64,000 nucleotides of DNA from Limosilactobacillus reuteri subsp. reuteri (GTDB lineage: Bacteria; Bacillota; Bacilli; Lactobacillales; Lactobacillaceae). The notes beneath the pieces are model-generated. The model ran no database searches, was not told the origin of the DNA, and saw only the letters and a list, made by a program, of their open reading frames with translations. Both the position numbers and the translations under genes were made by a program. The stretch spans positions 561,001 to 625,000 of the forward strand of contig NC_009513.1 in assembly GCF_000016825.1 (NCBI RefSeq). The letters run 5' to 3'. Below, in pieces: positions 53,539 to 62,114 of this stretch (positions are counted from its first letter, which is position 1; every line of letters begins with the position of its first letter).

Positions 53539-54516
53539 ATGCCGAGTTTTGAAGAAGAATTAACAAGAATAATTCGCAAGCAACCGAGTGACCTGTACAT
53601 CTTACCTCATGATAGGTATTATCAATTATCCTTAGCGATAAAGGGGACCCTATTTCCTTTTAAACAGGTTACGCGTGATTATGGTCAACGTTTTATCTCA
53701 TACTTAAAATATTGCGCCAATATGGCAGTTAGTGAGCATCGACGACCCCAGCTAGGCGCTTTTAAATTTACTTATGCTCACCAAAAGATCAATTTACGCT
53801 TATCAAGTGTTGGTGATTATCAAGGGAGGGAATCATTAGTTATTCGCTTTATATATCCCCTTAATGATATTAGGTTTAATTTTTTAGTTCCTCACCAGTG
53901 GGAAATATTACAGAAGTACCGTCAACAAAGAGGTTTGATTCTTTTTGCCGGGCCAATGGGGGCTGGTAAAACAACTACCATGTATCAGCTTGCTCGACAG
54001 TTATTACCGAAACAAATTGTATTAACAATTGAGGATCCCGTAGAAATTGACCATCCGGGATTTATTCAATTGCAAGTAAATGAATTAGCGGGGATGGACT
54101 ATGAAAGTTTATTAAAATTGGGATTACGGCATCGCCCAGATGTGTTTATCATTGGAGAAATCCGTGATTCACAGACAGCTGCTATGTCAGTTCAAGCCGC
54201 ATTAAGTGGTCACTTAGTTTTGGGAACTATCCATGCTCGAAATGCTTATGGCGTTGTTTCTCGTCTTCAACAATTAGGGATAGATTCTTATTATCTTCAG
54301 CAAGTATTAACGGCGGTATCTTATCAGCGTTTAATTCCGTTGGTGAATGGAGAACAAGCCATCTTATGTGACCTGTTAAATCGACATCAATTTAGTGATT
54401 TGCTCAATGGCACCAAGAAAGGAGGAATGTCTAATGAATGGTCAAAAGCTCTTCAGCAGGCTGTGGAAAATGGAGAAATTACGGAGAATACTGCACGTCA
54501 ATACCAACAAGGTTAA
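53539..54516 (+). CDS. comGA: Competence pilus assembly ATPase ComGA
   Basis: Cytoplasmic secretion ATPase that drives assembly of the DNA-uptake pilus. The 325-residue protein has Walker A GPMGAGKTTT near residue 138, the Asp box LTIEDPVEI, Walker B VFIIGEIRDSQTAAM and the His box GTIHARNAYGVVSRL. It starts behind GGGAGG. Its 3' end overlaps comGB by 83 bases in another frame. First gene of a complete comGA-comGG operon. Confidence 0.95.
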   Translation: MPSFEEELTRIIRKQPSDLYILPHDRYYQLSLAIKGTLFPFKQVTRDYGQRFISYLKYCANMAVSEHRRPQLGAFKFTYAHQKINLRLSSVGDYQGRESLVIRFIYPLNDIRFNFLVPHQWEILQKYRQQRGLILFAGPMGAGKTTTMYQLARQLLPKQIVLTIEDPVEIDHPGFIQLQVNELAGMDYESLLKLGLRHRPDVFIIGEIRDSQTAAMSVQAALSGHLVLGTIHARNAYGVVSRLQQLGIDSYYLQQVLTAVSYQRLIPLVNGEQAILCDLLNRHQFSDLLNGTKKGGMSNEWSKALQQAVENGEITENTARQYQQG

Positions 54517-55504
54517 ATTCAATCATCAGCAACAAGCAGATTTTTTCCTTTTATTAGCAGATTTGTTAAGTGTTGGCTTTTCTGTCAAAGAAGCACTTGG
54601 TTTTATCAAGGCTGTCAATCCGAAGCTAGCCCCTTGGATTGCTTCTATAGATAAACGAATGCAAAAGGGAGCGAGTTTTGCCCAGAGCCTACAGCAAGAA
54701 GTAAAAGACGATTTGTTTTATCAATTACTATTAGCAGAAAAACATGGTAATTTAACAAAAACATTGAGTGAAGTAGGAAAGATACTTACAGCACGAGAAC
54801 GGCAACGAAAAAAATTATTTAGTCTCCTACAATATCCGCTAATTCTTTTAGGGATGTTAGGGGTGGTAATTTGTGGATTAATTTTGTTTGTTTTTCCAGA
54901 ATTGAAAGTCTGGCAAGGCGAGAGGCAAACTTTGCCGCTGATTCACATGATTAAGTTAGGAGCAACTTACCTTTTTACCGTTATCTTCATTAGCGCCGTA
55001 TTTCAATGGCTAAGATGGCATCAAATGAATAAGGAACAACGGCTAATTAAGATCTGTACAATGCCGATAATCGGTAAATGTTATTGTTATTATTTTCAAT
55101 ATTATTTAACTAGTATATTAGGATCAATGTTGCAACAAGGATTGTCGTTGGCTGAAATTTGTGAAATTACCCAGAGTTTTGATAGAAAATCAATTCTTTA
55201 TATTTTTGGTAACAAAATAATGACTACTATTCAACGTGATGGAGATATTTCAGAAGTGGTGGCTACCTACTCTTTTCTCCCTAATGAATTAATCGTTTTT
55301 ATGAATAAGGGGGCAACCAGAGAAAATATGGGACGGGACCTAATTGTTTTCGCAAATTTAAAATTTAAGGCCCTTACAACTGCAATTGAACATTTATTGA
55401 TTTTTGTTCAACCAGTTATCTTTAGCATTATTGCAATCATAATTGTTATTTTATATCTTAGTATCTTATTGCCAATTTATCATTCATTCCAAGGAGTTTA
55501 TTAA
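54434..55504 (+). CDS. comGB: Competence pilus assembly membrane protein ComGB
   Basis: Polytopic inner-membrane platform of the pilus (GspF family). The 356-residue protein shows two T2SF domains: FFLLLADLLSVGFSVKEAL near the start and LTSILGSMLQQGLSLAEICEI after the middle, with three membrane helices. ATG 54434 was chosen because AAAGGAGG lies just upstream; a later ATG at 54470 would shorten the overlap with comGA. The stop shares one base with comGC. Confidence 0.9.
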   Translation: MNGQKLFSRLWKMEKLRRILHVNTNKVKFNHQQQADFFLLLADLLSVGFSVKEALGFIKAVNPKLAPWIASIDKRMQKGASFAQSLQQEVKDDLFYQLLLAEKHGNLTKTLSEVGKILTARERQRKKLFSLLQYPLILLGMLGVVICGLILFVFPELKVWQGERQTLPLIHMIKLGATYLFTVIFISAVFQWLRWHQMNKEQRLIKICTMPIIGKCYCYYFQYYLTSILGSMLQQGLSLAEICEITQSFDRKSILYIFGNKIMTTIQRDGDISEVVATYSFLPNELIVFMNKGATRENMGRDLIVFANLKFKALTTAIEHLLIFVQPVIFSIIAIIIVILYLSILLPIYHSFQGVY

Positions 55505-55815
55505 TGAAAATTTTAAAGAAAAAACAATCAGGCTTCACCTTGCTTGAAATGTCAATCGTCTTATTTATTATTAGCTTACTAGTATTGATCATGCTGCCCA
55601 ATCTCTCTCAACAGCGAAAGCATGCTAATAGTATCCATGGAAAAGCGATGACATCTGTAATTCAGACTCAAATTGATGCATACGAAAATGAAAATGGAAC
55701 TGATAATGTCAGTTTAGAGGAATTGAATAAAGCAAATTACCTGACTGATGCGCAAGTCCAGCAGGCCCATCATGAAAAAATTGTAATTGTTGATGGAAAG
55801 GCAATTCAGCGATGA
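55504..55815 (+). CDS. comGC: Major competence pseudopilin ComGC
   Basis: Main subunit of the DNA-uptake pilus. The 103-residue protein has a prepilin peptidase site QSG/FTLLEMSIVLFII near residue 9 (Glu at mature position 5) and a conserved hydrophobic N-terminal helix. The ATG overlaps the comGB stop by one base and the stop overlaps comGD by 4. Processing by ComC is expected; comC is not in this window. Confidence 0.94.
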   Translation: MKILKKKQSGFTLLEMSIVLFIISLLVLIMLPNLSQQRKHANSIHGKAMTSVIQTQIDAYENENGTDNVSLEELNKANYLTDAQVQQAHHEKIVIVDGKAIQR

Positions 55816-56246
55816 ATCTTCAAGAAGAAGGGTTTACGTTTCTTGAAGCAATCATTGTTTTAGGGATAGCGGCCCTCCTTTTACTAATTACAATTCCAAA
55901 TTTTACAAAAACGCGTCAAAAAATAGCTGAAGAACAATTTTGGCAATCATTGCGTCAAGATTGGCAGTGGGCGCAATTAAAGTGTGAGAGTAAACATCAA
56001 TTTATTGTAATTCGCCACGACAAAAATAACGAAATGATTACTTTTCGCATAAATGATCAAACAAGAGAAACAAAAGAAATTCTTATTCCCTCGACACTGA
56101 ATGTTGAGTGGTTTGGTGAACTTTATCTTACGCCAAATGGCTATACGCGCCCCTGCACCCAGCGTTTTAAATCATTAATCGATGGTCACTATTACTACAT
56201 GAAGATTCAATTAGGATGGGGAGGATACCGAGTTGAGAAACGCTAA
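55812..56246 (+). CDS. comGD: Minor competence pseudopilin ComGD
   Basis: Minor pilin. The 144-residue protein has the type IV prepilin motif EEG/FTFLEAIIVLGIAALLLL near residue 6 and a GspH-like C-terminal region. ATGA overlap with comGC. Confidence 0.9.
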   Translation: MNLQEEGFTFLEAIIVLGIAALLLLITIPNFTKTRQKIAEEQFWQSLRQDWQWAQLKCESKHQFIVIRHDKNNEMITFRINDQTRETKEILIPSTLNVEWFGELYLTPNGYTRPCTQRFKSLIDGHYYYMKIQLGWGGYRVEKR

Positions 56247-56523
56247 AGCAAAAGCATTTATGATGGCAGATAGTTTAATTAGTTTATTTATTGTAGCGAT
56301 GGGGATAAATTTATTTTTTATTTGTGAAAAGCAATTGTGGTTACAAAATAGAAATCTTCAGCTAAAAATGGCCGCAACAAGGTTAGGAAAAGAGGCTAGT
56401 GATTTATATGCGGTTAAAAAGCAACCAGTTATTTTAAGCCGTGGTGATTTAACCGCAAAAGCAACGATCCAAAGGGTAGTTGTTTATAATAACGATCGAT
56501 GCCTTTATCGGGTTGGAAAATGA
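56233..56523 (+). CDS. comGE: Minor competence pseudopilin ComGE
   Basis: Minor pilin. The 96-residue protein has a degenerate N-terminal motif (KAFMMADSLISLFIVAMGINLFF) in which an Ala precedes the hydrophobic helix and no Glu stands at position 5, as is common in ComGE. It starts at TTG 56233 with GGGGAGG nine bases upstream and overlaps comGD by 14 bases. Confidence 0.8.
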   Translation: MRNAKAKAFMMADSLISLFIVAMGINLFFICEKQLWLQNRNLQLKMAATRLGKEASDLYAVKKQPVILSRGDLTAKATIQRVVVYNNDRCLYRVGK

Positions 56524-56951
56524 AGAAGGGGGCCTTTACTTTAGTAGAAGCAACTTGCACATTAATTATTTCTTCATTAGTGATTATCAATATAAGTTTA
56601 ATTACTACTAGCGTGAGACAAGTGGGTAAAATGAATTTAGAATCAACGATCACTTGGCATTTATTTTTACGGGAATTAGAATCGGCCAATCATCGTTTTG
56701 AATTAATGGAGGCTCGTGATGATCGGTTATTGCTGTACAGTCAGACAACTGATCAAAAGTATGAGTTAAGAGAAAACCATGCTCTATACCTAACGTGTCA
56801 GAATAAAGGTGGTTATATGCCATTGTTAGATAACATTAAGAATCATGAATACTCGTTTACGAAACTTGATTCCCAACGAGTATTGATTAAAGTGACAAGG
56901 AAGGATGGAGAGAAAGCAAGTGCAATTGTTAAGTTTTATCCACCAAAATAA
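56520..56951 (+). CDS. comGF: Minor competence pseudopilin ComGF
   Basis: Minor pilin. The 143-residue protein has MKKGAFTLVEATCTLIISSLVIINI (motif KKG/AFTLVEA) and a C-terminal domain with the family's ITWHLFLRELE and KSF-type region. The frame is open 7 codons upstream inside comGE; ATG 56520 overlaps the comGE stop as ATGA. Confidence 0.9.
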   Translation: MKKGAFTLVEATCTLIISSLVIINISLITTSVRQVGKMNLESTITWHLFLRELESANHRFELMEARDDRLLLYSQTTDQKYELRENHALYLTCQNKGGYMPLLDNIKNHEYSFTKLDSQRVLIKVTRKDGEKASAIVKFYPPK

Positions 56952-57111
56952 AAAAGAGGGTTCTATCTTATTTGTAAGTATTGCCGTCCTACTTATAATT
57001 AGTTCAGTTTTATTGTTTCAATATCGATATTATCAAAATTATCAGGAAATGGGACGAGACCTTTGTTCAATTTATATTGATAAAATAAAAGATAATCTAA
57101 GAGGTCAATGA
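56905..57111 (+). CDS. comGG: Small membrane protein in the ComGG position
   Basis: The 68-residue protein has one hydrophobic segment (EGSILFVSIAVLLIISSVLLFQY) after a short charged start, as in short ComGG pilins. The position as last comG gene supports the call; sequence similarity alone would not. The start is uncertain: ATG 56905 has AAGGAA almost touching it, while GTG 56920 (63 residues) has GGAGAG at a better distance. It overlaps comGF by 47 or 32 bases. Confidence 0.65.
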   Translation: MERKQVQLLSFIHQNKKEGSILFVSIAVLLIISSVLLFQYRYYQNYQEMGRDLCSIYIDKIKDNLRGQ

Positions 57112-57121
57112 GAGTGTTATC

Positions 57122-57150
57122 TTGAATTTGCTAGGAATAATAGTTAAACT
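57122..57150 (+). promoter_or_regulatory. Possible promoter of the methyltransferase-ackA pair
   Basis: TTGAAT (57122-57127), 17-base spacer, TAAACT (57145-57150), behind the comG operon and 38 bases before the CTG start. Confidence 0.5.
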
Positions 57151-57188
57151 AATAAGGTAATGATTGTATTATTTGGAGGCGACTAGCA

Positions 57189-58199
57189 CTGACACAGAAA
57201 ACACCACAGCAATTATTTGAGCTTTTTGATAAGGCCACTGAAATTTTACAAGCAGCGTTAAATTGTTCGTATTTAGATGCGCTATTAGAAAACGCAGAAA
57301 ATATTATTGACAATAATACTGTTCGTGTTGATGACGGTGTTCCTGACGAAAAAACTGTAAATGAATTGCAGAAAATATACCAAGAATTAAATTTACAAAA
57401 TGTGAAGCCAGAAATTATCCGGCAAATTATCCAGCTGAGTTTTTTGAAAGTAATTCGAAAAGACGCAATTCAGGCTAATCATCAAATGACTCCTGATACA
57501 ATTGGCTTAATCATGGCTTTCTTAATTGAAAAGGTTACAAAAATCAAGGAGATTAAGACTGTTTTTGATCCAGCCGTTGGGACAGCTAATTTATTAACGA
57601 CTGTTATGAATCAGCTTAAAGTAAATGGAGATAAAGACATCGTTGGTTACGGAATAGATAATGACGAAGATATGTTGGAAGTTGCGAGCGTAAGTACAGA
57701 ATTACAACACCTTAATGTAAAGTTGTACCATCAAGATGCTGTAACTGCTTTGGATATTCCTCAATGTGATTTAGCTATTTCTGATTTGCCAATTGGTTAC
57801 TATCCGCTTGATGAAAACGCCAAAAACTATCAAACACGGGCTAAAGAGGGTCATTCATATGTCCACCATTTGTTGATTGAACAATCTATGAATTATCTTA
57901 AGCCCGGTGCATTTGGGGTATTCTTAGTGCCTAGTAGCTTGTTCCAAACTAAAGAATCACAATCATTTGTTAAATGGATTCAGTCTGTTGCTTATTTACA
58001 AGGACTTATTAATTTACCAGCAGAACTTTTTGCTAATCCGAATGCGCAAAAATCAATTTTGTTATTGCAGCGCCAGGGCGGAGATAGCAAACAAGCAGCT
58101 AAAGTTTTGCTGGGTGAGTTTCCTTCATTTAAGGATAAAGCAAAATTTGCTTCATTCATGGATGATGTTAGTAAATGGGTAACAACGAATTTACGTTAA
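57189..58199 (+). CDS. Class I SAM-dependent N6-adenine-type methyltransferase (YtxK-like), CTG start
   Basis: YtxK-type protein found between comG and ackA in many Firmicutes; substrate unknown. The 336-residue protein has a helical N-terminus and a Rossmann methyltransferase core: SAM motif I VFDPAVGTANLLTTV near residue 122, an acidic GYGIDNDEDM strand, and motif IV DLAISDLPIGYYP, an NPPY-like SDLP. The frame has no ATG, GTG or TTG until TTG 57366, which would drop 59 residues. Upstream codons are open and fit the family (QKTPQQLFELFDKATEILQ). CTG 57189 lies 9 bases behind GGAGG, so CTG is the likely start. Confidence 0.85.
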   Translation: MTQKTPQQLFELFDKATEILQAALNCSYLDALLENAENIIDNNTVRVDDGVPDEKTVNELQKIYQELNLQNVKPEIIRQIIQLSFLKVIRKDAIQANHQMTPDTIGLIMAFLIEKVTKIKEIKTVFDPAVGTANLLTTVMNQLKVNGDKDIVGYGIDNDEDMLEVASVSTELQHLNVKLYHQDAVTALDIPQCDLAISDLPIGYYPLDENAKNYQTRAKEGHSYVHHLLIEQSMNYLKPGAFGVFLVPSSLFQTKESQSFVKWIQSVAYLQGLINLPAELFANPNAQKSILLLQRQGGDSKQAAKVLLGEFPSFKDKAKFASFMDDVSKWVTTNLR

Positions 58200-58212
58200 A
58201 GGAGAAAAGTCA

Positions 58213-59409
58213 ATGTCAAAAACAATTGCAGTTAACGCTGGTAGTTCAACACTTAAATTCAAATTATTTGATATGCCAAGTGAAGATGTAGTAGCTGAAG
58301 GTACGATTGAACGTATTGGTGAAAAGATGGGTCATGCTAAGATTAAGTATGGTAATGGTCAAAAGCATGAAGAAGATAAGCCATTTGCTGATCATGCTGC
58401 CGCAGTTAATTACTTGTTAGACAAGTTAATTGAATTAAAGATTGTGGCAAGCTATGATGAAATCACAGCAGTAGGTCACCGAATCGTTGCCGGTGGAGAA
58501 TTCTTTAAGGATTCAACAATTATTGATGATGATGTTATTAGCAAAATTGATGAATTGTCAGAATATGCTCCACTCCATGAGCCTGCAGAATTAGTTGGTA
58601 TTAAAGCCTTCCGTAAAGTATTGCCTAATGCATTTGCGGTTGCTGTTTTTGATACATCATTCCATGTTGATATGCCAGAAATGAATGCATTGTACAGTGT
58701 GCCTTATGATTGGTATGAGAAGTATGGTGCTCGTAAGTACGGTGCTCACGGTACCAGTCACCGTTATGTATCTGCACGTGCTGCGGAAATGTTAGGAAAG
58801 CCAATTGAAGAGCTTAAATTAATCACCATGCATATTGGAGCAGGTGCGTCAATCACTGCCGTAAAGAATGGTAAGTCATTCGATACATCAATGGGCTTCA
58901 CACCTGTTGCGGGAATAACAATGGCAACTCGTTCAGGGGATGTTGATCCATCCTTAATTGCTTTTATGCAGGGTAAACTAAACTTATCCTCAGATGAGAT
59001 GATTGATATTTTGAACCATAAGTCTGGTTTACTTGGTATTTCTGGTATCTCACCAGATATGCGTGATATTCTTGCAGCTGCTGAAAAGGGTGACGAGCGA
59101 GCACAACTTGCATTAGATATTTATGTTAACCGCATTGTCCGTTACATTGGAGCATACATTGCGGAGATGGGTGGCGCTGATGCCATTGTCTTCACTGCTG
59201 GTGTTGGTGAAAACAGTGTTCCAGTACGAAAGATGATCACAGATAAGCTTGACTACTTTGGTATTAAGATTGATCAAGAAAAGAACAATTGCCATGGTGT
59301 TGAACGTGACCTTTCCGCCGATGATGCAAAGATTAAGACATTGTTAATTCCAACTAACGAAGAATTAATGATTGTTCGTGACATTGAACGCTTAAAGAAA
59401 AATAACTAA
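58213..59409 (+). CDS. ackA: Acetate kinase
   Basis: Interconverts acetyl phosphate + ADP and acetate + ATP, the ATP-yielding branch of heterofermentative metabolism. The 398-residue protein begins MSKTIAVNAGSSTLKFKLFDMP, with GHRIVAGGEFF, the catalytic DTSFHVDMPE, GAHGTSHRYVS, MHIGAGASITAVKNGKSFDTSMGF-region and FTAGVGENS. It starts 13 bases after the methyltransferase gene behind AAAGGAG. A terminator follows. Confidence 0.97.
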   Translation: MSKTIAVNAGSSTLKFKLFDMPSEDVVAEGTIERIGEKMGHAKIKYGNGQKHEEDKPFADHAAAVNYLLDKLIELKIVASYDEITAVGHRIVAGGEFFKDSTIIDDDVISKIDELSEYAPLHEPAELVGIKAFRKVLPNAFAVAVFDTSFHVDMPEMNALYSVPYDWYEKYGARKYGAHGTSHRYVSARAAEMLGKPIEELKLITMHIGAGASITAVKNGKSFDTSMGFTPVAGITMATRSGDVDPSLIAFMQGKLNLSSDEMIDILNHKSGLLGISGISPDMRDILAAAEKGDERAQLALDIYVNRIVRYIGAYIAEMGGADAIVFTAGVGENSVPVRKMITDKLDYFGIKIDQEKNNCHGVERDLSADDAKIKTLLIPTNEELMIVRDIERLKKNN

Positions 59410-59433
59410 GCACTAAATAATTCGTCAAAAGAT

Positions 59434-59472
59434 GACTAGTTGACAAGAAATGTTTGTCTCTAGTCTCTTTTT
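59434..59472 (+). terminator. Terminator of ackA
   Basis: GACTAG pairs with CTAGTC and inner GACA with TGTC, followed by TCTTTTTATTTT. Confidence 0.85.
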
Positions 59473-59523
59473 ATTTTAGAATTTAAGATAACTGTATTGC
59501 CTTTTTAAGAAAGAAGATTCTCT

Positions 59524-60132
59524 ATGAAGTTTTGCACATCAGATACCCATTTTTTTCATGATAGTCTCCTTGGTACAAATCAATTTGCGCCAAGGCCGTT
59601 CAAGAATGTTAATGAGATGAACCAAATAATTATTGATAATTGGAACGATAAGGTTGGTGAAAATGATATTGTCTATCATTTAGGAGATATTGCTCTGTAC
59701 TTTACTAAACCTCAACGAGATGCCTATCAAGCAATTCTTGAGGTATTATTACAGTTACATGGGCACTTAATACTGGTAAAGGGGAATCATGATAATCGCG
59801 CCCTTTTTAAGTATCTAGAAAATAATAATTATGAGTTTAATGGACTTCCTAAATTTCAGTTTCATGACGTGGGGGTACTATTAAAATATAATCACCGTCA
59901 ATATTACTTAACTCATTACCCTCTTATGTTAGGAATAGCACCGCAAATTATTAACCTTCATGGCCATATTCACCATTATTCGGTGCCAATTAAAGAAAAT
60001 ATAAACGTGGGGGTGGATGCTCCTGAATTAGACTATCTTGAAAAGAGGCCTAAGTTTGGCGCCCCGCTGAATTTTCATGAAATAGAAGAAATCGTGACTA
60101 AGAAAACTATAAAGTACCCGGGACAAAAATAA
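59524..60132 (+). CDS. Metallophosphoesterase
   Basis: Calcineurin-like phosphoesterase of unknown substrate. The 202-residue protein has SDTHFFHD at the N-terminus (Asp/His), HLGDIALYF, KGNHDN, THYPLML and HGHIHH, the complete metal set. Similar phage and bacterial proteins exist; nothing else here looks phage-derived. The ATG has a weak AAGAAAG ribosome site. Confidence 0.88.
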   Translation: MKFCTSDTHFFHDSLLGTNQFAPRPFKNVNEMNQIIIDNWNDKVGENDIVYHLGDIALYFTKPQRDAYQAILEVLLQLHGHLILVKGNHDNRALFKYLENNNYEFNGLPKFQFHDVGVLLKYNHRQYYLTHYPLMLGIAPQIINLHGHIHHYSVPIKENINVGVDAPELDYLEKRPKFGAPLNFHEIEEIVTKKTIKYPGQK

Positions 60133-60152
60133 TTAAAAGAAGGTGGGAAAAG

Positions 60153-60698
60153 ATGAATCGAGCTAAGATCCAAGATTATATTGATCAGCGTGAAGAGCAG
60201 CGTTCTTTAATCTATCATATTGAAGAAAAAGATCAGACACATTTTACCATTAATGGACATCCCTACGAATTAGTAAAGGATTACCGTGATGGTTTTAATT
60301 CAGAAAAATTCGCAGAACGGTTTAGTAGTGTCCTAAGTAAATATGACTATATCGTTGGCGATTGGGGATATGACCAATTACGCTTAAAAGGTTTTTATGA
60401 TGATGATAATCCCTTATTTGAACCAGAATTGGGCACTGATACGATTGAAGATTATTTATTTGAATATTGTAATTTTGGCTGTGCGTATTTTATTGTTCAC
60501 AACGATGATGTTAGTATTCCACGGCAACATGGACACAGTCATCGTCAACGGCGAAAGAAAACTACGCCAATCATTCATGAACGGCGGCGACAAGTTAAGC
60601 AACCGAACGTGCGTCAACGGCAAAATCAGCGTGCAGAACGTGTAAAAAACGGTCATCGTCAAAAATTTGTGATTCATCAACGAAAAAAGAGGAGTTAA
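60153..60698 (+). CDS. yutD: YutD family protein (DUF1027)
   Basis: Conserved Firmicutes protein of unknown function. The 181-residue protein has the DUF1027 core (HPYELVKDYRDGFNSEKFAERFSSVLSKYDYIVGDWGYDQLRLKGFY by character; acidic-aromatic) to about residue 120, including the Cys-bearing LFEYCNFGCAYFIVHN. The last ~55 residues are very basic (many Arg, Gln, Lys), suggesting nucleic acid binding. It starts behind AAGGTGGG and precedes the YutF-type gene by 8 bases. Confidence 0.85.
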   Translation: MNRAKIQDYIDQREEQRSLIYHIEEKDQTHFTINGHPYELVKDYRDGFNSEKFAERFSSVLSKYDYIVGDWGYDQLRLKGFYDDDNPLFEPELGTDTIEDYLFEYCNFGCAYFIVHNDDVSIPRQHGHSHRQRRKKTTPIIHERRRQVKQPNVRQRQNQRAERVKNGHRQKFVIHQRKKRS

Positions 60699-60706
60699 GG
60701 CAAACG

Positions 60707-61477
60707 ATGAAAGATTATCAAGGATACTTTATTGATTTAGATGGGACTACTTATAAGGGGAAGGAACGGATTCCAGCAGCCGGAAGATTTATCAAACGAC
60801 TACAAGAAGCAGGGAAAGAGGTTCTATTTGTAACAAACAACAGTACCCGAACACCAGATTTTGTCGCTGAAAACCTCCGTAAAAATCATGATATTAATGT
60901 TACCGCGGAAAACGTATATACAACAGCAATCGCAACCGCTGACTATTTACGGTCAATAGCACCAGCAAAAAGCAAGATTTATGTTATTGGTGAGTCGGGA
61001 TTAAAGTTAGCTTTAGAAAAGCGTGGTTTTATCTTGACTGATGATCAACCTGAATATGTAGTTGTCGGTTTAGATACGAGTGTTACTTATGAAAAACTTG
61101 AAAAAGCAGTTTTGTTAATTCGAAGTGGCGCTAAATTTATCGGTACTAATGCTGATAGTAATCTGCCAAATGAGCGAGGGATGGTTCCAGGAGCAGGTTC
61201 GATTGTAAAGTTAATAGAATATGCAACCCAAACGAAACCTGTGATGATTGGTAAACCAGAAGCTATAATTATGAAAATGGCACTTGAAAGAGTTCAATTA
61301 CCTAAAGAGAAGGTAATTATGGTCGGCGATAACTATCACACTGATATTGAGGCAGCAATTAATGTCGGGATGGATAGTTTGTTAGTATATACTGGTTTAT
61401 CGCGCCCAGAAGAAGTTATAAAAGAAAAAATTCAGCCAACGTATAAGGTGAATAATCTTGATGAATGGAAGATTTGA
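60707..61477 (+). CDS. yutF: TIGR01457-type HAD hydrolase (YutF/NagD-like)
   Basis: NagD-type sugar or nucleotide phosphatase. The 256-residue protein has motif I DLDGTTYKG, motif II VTNNSTRTP, the C2A cap, GKPEAIIMKMAL and motif IV MVGDNYHTDIEAA. In many Firmicutes it lies between yutD and a TIGR01906 membrane gene, as here. Its end overlaps the next gene by 17 bases. Confidence 0.92.
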   Translation: MKDYQGYFIDLDGTTYKGKERIPAAGRFIKRLQEAGKEVLFVTNNSTRTPDFVAENLRKNHDINVTAENVYTTAIATADYLRSIAPAKSKIYVIGESGLKLALEKRGFILTDDQPEYVVVGLDTSVTYEKLEKAVLLIRSGAKFIGTNADSNLPNERGMVPGAGSIVKLIEYATQTKPVMIGKPEAIIMKMALERVQLPKEKVIMVGDNYHTDIEAAINVGMDSLLVYTGLSRPEEVIKEKIQPTYKVNNLDEWKI

Positions 61478-62114
61478 ATTTATTCAATGGGGAAGAGCAA
61501 TATTATTGACGCTACTTAGTTTAGTTGTTGCAATTAGTATTGCTCTTTTTATCGTTATTAACATCTCACCTTTTTTTATAACAATTCCTAAGCACCTTTT
61601 AGGGTTATCTGCGGCTGAATTAATGGCTGATTATGGAAATGTTATTAAATATATCCAGCTTCCGACACAGCGAGTCTTCAAACTAAGATATTTACCAATT
61701 GATCCTTCTGCAGTTCACCATTTTAAAGATGTAAAGCGTTTGATTTTATTAAATGAAGCTGTGATGTTGGCTTCAATTCCGTTGTTAGTATGTGGTTTAA
61801 AAAAACAAAAACGGCAAAATCAGCTCTGGCGCTTGATCTTACCGTTTCAGATGTTATTTATTTTGTTGCTCTTTAGTGGCTTTATGGGAATAACAAATTT
61901 CAATGCTTTCTTTATTAAATTCCATTATCTTTTCTTTAGCAATATGGATTGGCTATTTGATCCACGAACAACGCCAATCATATTACTGATGCCTGAAAAA
62001 TTTTTTACAGTACTATTTGGATTATGGTTAGGATTTACATTGATAATCTTACTTTTGATCTGGGGATGGATAAAGCTTATGTTACGCATCTTCTTTAACA
62101 AAGCGCGAACGTAA
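61461..62114 (+). CDS. TIGR01906 family integral membrane protein
   Basis: Membrane protein of unknown function. The 217-residue protein has a first helix (AILLTLLSLVVAISIALFIVINI), an outside region of about 80 residues with the family-like MADYGNVIKYIQL and then three more hydrophobic segments. ATG 61461 follows AAGGTGA inside yutF; the TTG just before it is less likely. Its last 33 bases overlap the 3' end of the convergent dedA gene. Confidence 0.85.
   Translation: MNGRFEFIQWGRAILLTLLSLVVAISIALFIVINISPFFITIPKHLLGLSAAELMADYGNVIKYIQLPTQRVFKLRYLPIDPSAVHHFKDVKRLILLNEAVMLASIPLLVCGLKKQKRQNQLWRLILPFQMLFILLLFSGFMGITNFNAFFIKFHYLFFSNMDWLFDPRTTPIILLMPEKFFTVLFGLWLGFTLIILLLIWGWIKLMLRIFFNKART

Noticed and set aside
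57266..57278. TTCGTATTTAGAT inside the methyltransferase gene, also similar to the competence element
   Set aside because: It is coding sequence (Ser-Tyr-Leu codons) and not ahead of a gene; counted as a chance match.
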